From assembly GCA_046303515.1 (NCBI GenBank), contig JBKCGI010000196.1:1-10415 (forward strand): a DNA stretch of 10,415 nt. Reading direction: 5' to 3'. The notes under the pieces are model-generated. The model worked only from the letters and a program-made list of their open reading frames with translations, made no database searches and was not told where the DNA came from. The DNA is from M2408 sp046303515. GTDB lineage: Bacteria; Bacteroidota; Bacteroidia; Flavobacteriales_D; Crocinitomicaceae. This document shows, piece by piece, positions 5,687 through 10,415 of the stretch. The position numbers and the translations under genes are program-made. Numbering within the stretch: the stretch's first letter is position 1; each line of letters begins with the position of its first letter.

Positions 5687-6640
5687 ATGATAACTAGCAA
5701 TTTAGAAAAGGCAATTGTAAACTTAAATAACGAGGATTTGGTTGCCATTCCAACCGAAACTGTGTATGGTTTGGCTGCAAATGCTTTCAATGAAGCAGCA
5801 GTAAATAAAATATTTTCACTTAAAAAAAGGCCAAATTACAATCCTTTAATTGTTCATATTAAATCAATCGATTACCTTAATAATATAGCCGATAATATAC
5901 CCAAAAAAGCACTCGTTTTAGCTGAACACTTTTGGCCTGGATCCCTAACATTGGTTCTCAATAAAAAATCGAATATTCCAAATTCCGTAACAGCAGGTAA
6001 AGAGACTGTTGCCATTCGTGTTCCAAATCATCCGGTCACCTTGGAACTTTTGAATAGATTAAATTTCCCTTTAGCTGCTCCAAGTGCAAACCCCTTTGGT
6101 TCAATTAGTCCAACAACAAGCCAGCATGTCCATACTTATTTCGGAGATAAACTTGAAGTTATTTTAGAAGGAGGACCGTGTGAAAAAGGTCTAGAATCAA
6201 CAATTATCGGATTTGAAAATAATGAACCAGTTTTGTATCGTCATGGCGCTATTGCAATTAATGAAATAGAAAAAGTTGTTGGTACAGTAGGCTTACACAC
6301 TAAGAATGACAAAAATCCAACTGCACCAGGGATGTTAAGCAAACACTACGCTCCTAACAAAGAAATTTTTCTTACTAATAATGTAAGGGAATTGGCTAAA
6401 AATTTCCCTGACAAGAAGATTGGTTTAATTCTTTACAAGGATTATTCTTTTACAAACAAAAATTGGAACACGGTAATATTATCAAAAACAGGAGATTTGG
6501 AAGAAGCAGCAAAGAATTTGTATACAAGTTTACATAATCTAGATAATTCTGATTGTGATTTAATCATTGCAGAAAGATTTCCAAATGAAGGTCTTGGAAA
6601 AACAATTAATGATCGGCTGGAGCGAGCAGTAAAAAAATAA
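5687..6640 (+). CDS. sua5: L-threonylcarbamoyladenylate synthase, Sua5 type
   Basis: A 317-residue protein that makes threonylcarbamoyl-AMP from threonine, bicarbonate/CO2 and ATP, the first step of the universal t6A37 tRNA modification. The YrdC/TsaC domain covers about 1-200: IPTETVYGLAAN (21-32), KKRPNYNPLIVHI (46-58), FWPGSLTLVL, VAIRVPNHP, AAPSANPFGSISPT, and EGGPCEKGLESTII followed by RHGAI. The linker PTAPGMLSKHYAP (211-223) is the conserved Sua5 segment that closes over the active site, and a Sua5-specific C-terminal domain follows. This is therefore the long Sua5 form, not the short TsaC. It begins 20 bp after the DUF6671 gene and ends 3 bp before the dihydroorotase gene. Confidence 0.95.
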   Translation: MITSNLEKAIVNLNNEDLVAIPTETVYGLAANAFNEAAVNKIFSLKKRPNYNPLIVHIKSIDYLNNIADNIPKKALVLAEHFWPGSLTLVLNKKSNIPNSVTAGKETVAIRVPNHPVTLELLNRLNFPLAAPSANPFGSISPTTSQHVHTYFGDKLEVILEGGPCEKGLESTIIGFENNEPVLYRHGAIAINEIEKVVGTVGLHTKNDKNPTAPGMLSKHYAPNKEIFLTNNVRELAKNFPDKKIGLILYKDYSFTNKNWNTVILSKTGDLEEAAKNLYTSLHNLDNSDCDLIIAERFPNEGLGKTINDRLERAVKK

Positions 6641-6643
6641 CGA

Positions 6644-7996
6644 ATGAAAACAATTATCAGAAACATTTCAATTGTAAATGAGGGTCAAATAACAATTGGT
6701 GATGTACTTATTTCAAATGAACGAATTGAAAAAATAGGCAAAAACATTAACTTAAATGCTAATTATGTATATCACGAAATAAATGGCGAAGGTAAACATT
6801 TACTACCTGGAGTAATCGATGACCAAGTACATTTTCGTGAACCAGGTTTAACGCATAAGGGAAATATTTATTCGGAATCAAAAGCCGCAGTGGCTGGCGG
6901 TATTACTTCATTTATGGATATGCCAAATACGCATCCTAACACATTGACCCAAGAACTTCTTGAACAAAAATACCAGCTAGCTGCTACGAATTCACTTGCT
7001 AACTTCTCCTTCTTTATGGGGATTTGCAAAAATAATCTGGAAGAAGCACTGAAAACTAATAATGAAAATGTTTGTGGTATCACTGATGATGGTTTATATT
7101 TTCACAATGATGAAGGAATTTTAGCAAATTATCCTGATTTTTTAGACGAATTATTCTCCAAAACAGATAGCTTGGTTGCTTTACATAGCGAGGATGATAA
7201 TATTATTAAACTCAATACTGCTATTTTTAGAGCGCAATTTGGTGAAAATATTCCCTTCGAATATCACCCAAAAATCAGAAGCGAAGAAGCGTGTTATTTA
7301 GCGACTAAAAGAGTTATTGAAATTTCTAAAAAACACAACAATAGACTACATTTTTTCCATATTACAACAGCAAAAGAAGCCAATCTATTTGAAGCCAATG
7401 TTCCAGTACAACAAAAAAGAATAACTGCTGAAGCGTGTATTCCGCATTTGTGTTTTTCAGACATAGATTATTTAGTTAAAGGTTCCAAAATAAAATGGAA
7501 TCCTGCTGTTAAAACACAAGAAGACAAAGATGGATTGTTCCAAGCCCTACTAAATAATCAATTAGATATAGTTGCAACAGACCATGCTCCTCATACTATT
7601 GAGGAAAAAAGTGGAAATTATTTCAAGGCCAACTCGGGTGGGCCATTGGTTCAACATTCTCTACCGGCTATGCTTGAGTTTTACCATGAAAACAAAATAA
7701 GCCTGGAAAAAATTGTCGAAAAAATGAGTCATAATGTGGCTGAAATTTATAAAATAAAGGAACGAGGTTATATTAGAGAAGGTTATTATGCTGACCTTGT
7801 TTTAGTTGATCTGAATAATTCATGGACAGTAAACGGTAAGAATATTTTATACAAATGCGGTTGGTCTCCGTTTGAGGGAAAAGAATTTAAAAGTAGAGTA
7901 TTACAAACAATGGTAAATGGAAACATAGTATACAACGAGGCAATTTTTAATGAAGAAGTAAAAGGTAAAAGATTAATATTTTCTAAAATCAGGTAA
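6644..7996 (+). CDS. pyrC: Dihydroorotase-like amidohydrolase with altered metal-ligand motifs
   Basis: A 450-residue amidohydrolase whose length and body match Bacteroidota dihydroorotase, which interconverts carbamoyl-aspartate and dihydroorotate in pyrimidine synthesis. Family stretches include IDDQVHFREPGLTHKG (58-73), AAVAGGITSFMDMPNT, YHPKIRSEEACYLA, RITAEACIPHLCFSDIDY, KWNPAVK, SGGPLVQHSLPAML and YKCGWSPFEGKEF. Retained probable ligands are H63, H181, H239 and D313 (ATDHAPH). The first His of the HxH motif is Gln (Q61), as in other members from this phylum. Unusually, the segment that normally holds the carboxylated lysine (GLKLFLGSSTGN-like) is replaced by GITDDGLYFHNDEG, with T147-D148-D149-G150. 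That recalls the Asp-containing (S/T)DDG motif of Aquifex/Bacillus-type enzymes. It may be an active Asp-ligand form or a non-catalytic paralogue; the symbol is by homology. Confidence 0.85.
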   Translation: MKTIIRNISIVNEGQITIGDVLISNERIEKIGKNINLNANYVYHEINGEGKHLLPGVIDDQVHFREPGLTHKGNIYSESKAAVAGGITSFMDMPNTHPNTLTQELLEQKYQLAATNSLANFSFFMGICKNNLEEALKTNNENVCGITDDGLYFHNDEGILANYPDFLDELFSKTDSLVALHSEDDNIIKLNTAIFRAQFGENIPFEYHPKIRSEEACYLATKRVIEISKKHNNRLHFFHITTAKEANLFEANVPVQQKRITAEACIPHLCFSDIDYLVKGSKIKWNPAVKTQEDKDGLFQALLNNQLDIVATDHAPHTIEEKSGNYFKANSGGPLVQHSLPAMLEFYHENKISLEKIVEKMSHNVAEIYKIKERGYIREGYYADLVLVDLNNSWTVNGKNILYKCGWSPFEGKEFKSRVLQTMVNGNIVYNEAIFNEEVKGKRLIFSKIR

Positions 7997-8018
7997 TTAT
8001 CAAATAATTAAAAGACAG

Positions 8019-8984
8019 ATGAATTTTCAACTTTTTGTATCCAATTTAACCAATCCTACGCTATTATTTTTTGTCCTTGGGATTTTAGCTGTAAAATTTA
8101 AAAGTGACTTAGCAATACCCAAAAATTCAGCAAAATTTATTTCCTTATATCTACTTTTCGCAATCGGTTTTAAAGGTGGACAAGAATTGGCGCATAGTGT
8201 TTTAAACATCGAAATCATTTTGTCGCTGGTATTTGGACTTTTGGTTTCAATATTAATTCCACTATACACTTTTTTCATCTTAAAACGAAAATTTTCGATA
8301 TACGATGCCTCTGCAGTTGCGGCTTCCTATGGTTCTGTGAGTGCGGTGACATTTGTGGCAGCCTCTTCTTTTTTAGAATTTCAAAAAATGGAATTTGGAG
8401 GTCATATGGTTGCTGTGATGGCATTAATGGAAGCTCCTGCCATCGTCATTGGTGTTTACCTTTTGAATCGATATGCGGATGAAAAATCAGATAAAAAAGT
8501 AAGCATAAAGGAAACTGTAATTCATGCCTTCACAAATGGAAGTGTATTTTTAATTTTAGGAAGTTTAATCATTGGTTACATTTCAGATTCCAAACAAGCA
8601 GAAGGAATTAAACCATTTACAACTGATATTTTTAAAGGCTTTCTGGCTATTTTCTTGCTAGACATGGGTATCAGCTGCGGTCGAAAATTGGCATCCTTTT
8701 TCAAATACGGATGGTTTTCAGCTTTATTTGCAATCTTTATTCCATTGATTAACGGAGGTGTTGTGGCAATAGCATCTGGACTTTTCATTGAAGACATTGG
8801 AAATCGTTTCATGTTTAGTATTCTGGCAGCAAGTGCTTCTTACATTGCTGTGCCTGCTGCTATGCGACTAGCTAATCCAAAAGCTGATTCTGGTTTGTTT
8901 ATTCCCATGGCATTGGGAGTAACTTTCCCAATAAACATTACAGTAGGAATGCCCATTTATGAATTATTAATTAAACTCACCTAA
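8019..8984 (+). CDS. sbtA: SbtA-family (DUF897) sodium-dependent bicarbonate transporter-like permease
   Basis: A 321-residue polytopic membrane protein with about ten hydrophobic segments in two halves. The first half holds YGSVSAVTFVAASSFLEFQKM (104-124) and the second holds LAASASYIAVPAAMRLANPKADSG (269-292) followed by GVTFPINITVGMPIYELL. These are the two inverted-repeat crossover regions of the family. Synechocystis SbtA, a high-affinity Na+/HCO3- symporter, is about 50 residues longer, chiefly in the central loop, and has SGSTMAA and SSSDISGPP at the same places; the present motifs follow the wider bacterial DUF897 group. The bicarbonate substrate is therefore inferred from family, not proven. 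It sits 22 bp after the dihydroorotase-like gene and one base before a PII/CutA-fold gene. Confidence 0.88.
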   Translation: MNFQLFVSNLTNPTLLFFVLGILAVKFKSDLAIPKNSAKFISLYLLFAIGFKGGQELAHSVLNIEIILSLVFGLLVSILIPLYTFFILKRKFSIYDASAVAASYGSVSAVTFVAASSFLEFQKMEFGGHMVAVMALMEAPAIVIGVYLLNRYADEKSDKKVSIKETVIHAFTNGSVFLILGSLIIGYISDSKQAEGIKPFTTDIFKGFLAIFLLDMGISCGRKLASFFKYGWFSALFAIFIPLINGGVVAIASGLFIEDIGNRFMFSILAASASYIAVPAAMRLANPKADSGLFIPMALGVTFPINITVGMPIYELLIKLT

Positions 8985-8985
8985 G

Positions 8986-9300
8986 ATGGTACAAGTAACA
9001 ATTTTAAGTAAAGATAAAACTGTTTTGGAAGACATTGCAATTTATCTTTTAAAAGAAAAAATGATTATCAAGGCAAATATTGATTGGGATCGAAATCGGT
9101 ATGTTTTTGAAAATGAAATTATTGTGAAACAAAAGGTACACATCTTAACTTGTATTTCGAAATCCTTATTGTTTACCGAAATTTCAAATTATTTAAACCA
9201 TCAATTTACAACCGACACGCCAGAAATCTATTCAACAGCGATTGTAAACATGGATTGGAAATTATCACAAGATTTAATTGAAAAAATAAAAAAGGTGTAA
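8986..9300 (+). CDS. CutA1/PII-fold small protein, candidate regulator of the upstream permease
   Basis: A 104-residue soluble protein. Its pattern follows CutA1: a first strand (VQVTILS, 2-8), a long helix (LEDIAIYLLKEKMI), strand IKANIDW, a turn and strand YVFENEIIVKQKVHILTCIS (39-58, corresponding to CutA1 YxWxGxxExxxExxLxxKT), a second helix, then TDTPEIYSTAIVNMDWKLSQDL (76-97, like CutA1 PEI...Y..W). CutA1 proteins are trimers with the same ferredoxin-like fold as PII signalling proteins. The copper-associated Cys of classical CutA1 is not evident. The ATG follows the permease stop by a single base, implying tight coupling. In cyanobacteria this position is taken by SbtB, a PII-like regulator of SbtA. 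The fold is a motif-based judgement and the regulatory role is inference. Confidence 0.7.
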   Translation: MVQVTILSKDKTVLEDIAIYLLKEKMIIKANIDWDRNRYVFENEIIVKQKVHILTCISKSLLFTEISNYLNHQFTTDTPEIYSTAIVNMDWKLSQDLIEKIKKV

Positions 9301-9318
9301 AATTTAATGCTTATCATT

Positions 9319-9837
9319 ATGGAAACACATAAAATTCAAATCATTGAAACAGTAATTGTTCTTGTACTTTACATTATTTGTTACTTAATCGCTAAAAACC
9401 TCATTAACAATTTTCTAAAAAAAACAAAAATCGAGAGAGGTCGAAGAAAAATGGCAATACGAGCAGTTCAACTCTTTACCACGATAGCCGCAGTAACAAT
9501 TATTATTGGTATTTGGGGATTCAAACAAAATCAAATAGCACTTTTTGCTGGTTCAATTCTTACCGCCCTTGGTATTGCATTTTTTGCTCAATGGTCTTTA
9601 CTTTCCAATATTACCTCAAGCATTTTAATTTTCTTTAATCATCCTGTAAAAATTGGAAACAGAATAAAGGTTTTACATAAAGATTATAATTTTGAGGGCG
9701 AAGTTACAGATATGAATTATCTTTTTGTATATTTAAAAACTGACACAAACGAAATAATTACGATTCCCAATTCACATTTTTTCATGAATTCTTATTCAGT
9801 TTGTGAGCCAAAGGATCAAAATATAGAAAATAAATAA
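9319..9837 (+). CDS. Short MscS-family mechanosensitive channel
   Basis: A 172-residue MscS-type channel starting at the ATG at 9319; an in-frame ATG at 9307 would add MLII and cannot be excluded. Counting from the 9319 start, there are two N-terminal membrane helices at about 6-28 and 48-68. The pore helix region AGSILTALGIAFFAQWSLLSNITSSILIFFNHPVKIGNRI then starts near residue 77, followed by the beta domain (VLHKDYNFEGEVTDMNYLFVYLKTDTNEIITIPNSHFF). The IPNS motif and the FNHPxKIGxRI entry are family hallmarks. E. coli MscS has 286 residues; here the protein stops straight after the beta domain, so the C-terminal alpha/beta vestibule is absent. The short form has an intact pore and is probably functional, either gating on membrane tension or serving an adapted role next to a transporter. 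It ends 5 bp before the DUF2490 gene. Confidence 0.88.
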   Translation: METHKIQIIETVIVLVLYIICYLIAKNLINNFLKKTKIERGRRKMAIRAVQLFTTIAAVTIIIGIWGFKQNQIALFAGSILTALGIAFFAQWSLLSNITSSILIFFNHPVKIGNRIKVLHKDYNFEGEVTDMNYLFVYLKTDTNEIITIPNSHFFMNSYSVCEPKDQNIENK

Positions 9838-9842
9838 TATAA

Positions 9843-10415
9843 ATGAGATTAGCTTTTTGTACTTTTTTACTGGTTTTTAGTGCTGCCAATTTTGTATTTG
9901 GGCAACAAGCCGCTTTAGGATCTTGGAACATATTAAATCTTAAATATAAATTAAATGAAAAATTTAGTTTATTCGGTGAAGCACAATTGCGTTCACTCAA
10001 ATTTTATGATCATTTTCATTACTATGAATATAAAGGTGGATTTAATTTCTTGGCGCAGAAAAATCTAACACTTTCTCTAGGAGCAGGAAGCTATCAAACG
10101 TACAAAGAAGGTGGAGATTTCGAATTGCCAAAAAACAACAATGAATTTAGAATCTGGCCGCAAATCATATTATCACAAACCATTGGGAAATTTAAAATTG
10201 AGCAAAGATATCGTGCCGAAATGCGTTTCACCAGCAATGGCTATCGCAATCGTTTTAGGTATCGACTCGGCTTGGCTTATCCATTTGGGAAAGAGAAAAA
10301 TGCATACAAACCTTTTCAGTTAAGTGTTAACAATGAACTTTTTTTTACCAACAATGAACCTTATTTTGAAAGAAATAGACTTTTATTTGCTTTCAGTTAC
10401 AGACCAGCTAAATAT
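9843..10415 (+). CDS. DUF2490 family outer-membrane protein (N-terminal 191 residues, cut by window end)
   Basis: An open frame from the ATG at 9843 runs to the window edge. Residues 1-20 are a Sec signal peptide (hydrophobic MRLAFCTFLLVFSAANFVFG) with likely cleavage before QQAALG. The mature part has alternating aromatic beta-strand stretches: LGSWNILNLKYKLNEKFSLF, EAQLRSLKFYDHFHYYEYKG, KNLTLSLGAGSYQTY and, later, FRIWPQIILSQTIGKFKIEQRYRAEMRF, NRFRYRLGLAYPF, LSVNNELFFTNNEPYFERNRLLFAFSYRP. These match the DUF2490 family of Bacteroidota beta-barrel-like proteins of unknown role. Translation gives no internal stop. It begins 5 bp after the MscS gene and probably belongs to the same transcript. 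Confidence 0.85.
   Translation, partial: MRLAFCTFLLVFSAANFVFGQQAALGSWNILNLKYKLNEKFSLFGEAQLRSLKFYDHFHYYEYKGGFNFLAQKNLTLSLGAGSYQTYKEGGDFELPKNNNEFRIWPQIILSQTIGKFKIEQRYRAEMRFTSNGYRNRFRYRLGLAYPFGKEKNAYKPFQLSVNNELFFTNNEPYFERNRLLFAFSYRPAKY

Noticed and set aside
1588..9837. Genomic island or mobile element
   Set aside because: No integrase, transposase, flanking direct repeats or tRNA target is visible, and base composition and codon use appear uniform across the plus-strand genes.
10111..10323. 70-codon plus-strand frame near the right edge
   Set aside because: It is out of frame inside the DUF2490 gene, which reads continuously from 9843 to the window end with family-like strands.

Overview
The window is AT-rich, has no Shine-Dalgarno-driven start sites to speak of, and carries TAnnTTTG-type promoter elements. 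Its proteins (prohibitin-like SPFH lipoprotein, Porphyromonas/Flavobacterium-like dihydroorotase, DUF6671, DUF2490) are those of a Bacteroidota chromosome, most likely a member of the Flavobacteriia or a near relative. I saw no transposase, integrase, tRNA, rRNA, CRISPR or phage gene. It reads as a normal chromosomal region with an unusual gene combination.

Layout. Bases 1-180 are non-coding. They hold a 19-bp hairpin followed by a T-run, probably the terminator of a plus-strand gene lying left of the window, and then about eight tandem copies of a 7-base unit. Two genes lie on the minus strand: a SUI1/YciH (eIF1-like) protein (181-525) and, upstream of it, a LysR-type regulator of the CbbR/RbcR/NdhR branch (574-1497). 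The 90-bp gap 1498-1587 is a compact divergent control region, with mirror-image TATATTTG promoter elements in an 11-bp inverted repeat around a 12-bp palindrome. From 1588 to the right edge there are twelve plus-strand genes with gaps of at most 42 bp and no recognisable internal promoter, so they may form one long operon. In order they are: a two-TM protein, an SPFH/prohibitin lipoprotein, a Thermus-type isocitrate dehydrogenase, two small unknown genes, a DUF6671 protein with four CxxC pairs, Sua5/TsaC, a dihydroorotase-like protein, an SbtA-family (DUF897) permease, a CutA1/PII-fold small protein, a short MscS channel and the start of a DUF2490 outer-membrane protein.

How they may work together. 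The most interesting reading is a CO2/bicarbonate-linked locus in a non-cyanobacterial organism. A CbbR-type regulator, the class that controls carbon fixation and inorganic carbon uptake elsewhere, diverges from an operon that contains an SbtA-family permease. One base after the permease comes a CutA1/PII-like protein in the position where cyanobacteria have the PII-like regulator SbtB. Several other operon members have reactions touching CO2 or bicarbonate: isocitrate dehydrogenase releases CO2, Sua5 consumes bicarbonate, and dihydroorotase acts on the carbamoyl-phosphate-derived pyrimidine precursor. The families are called from sequence with good confidence. The functional linkage is inference. 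The dihydroorotase-like protein also lacks two of the usual metal ligands and carries a TDDG motif where its relatives have the carboxylated lysine.
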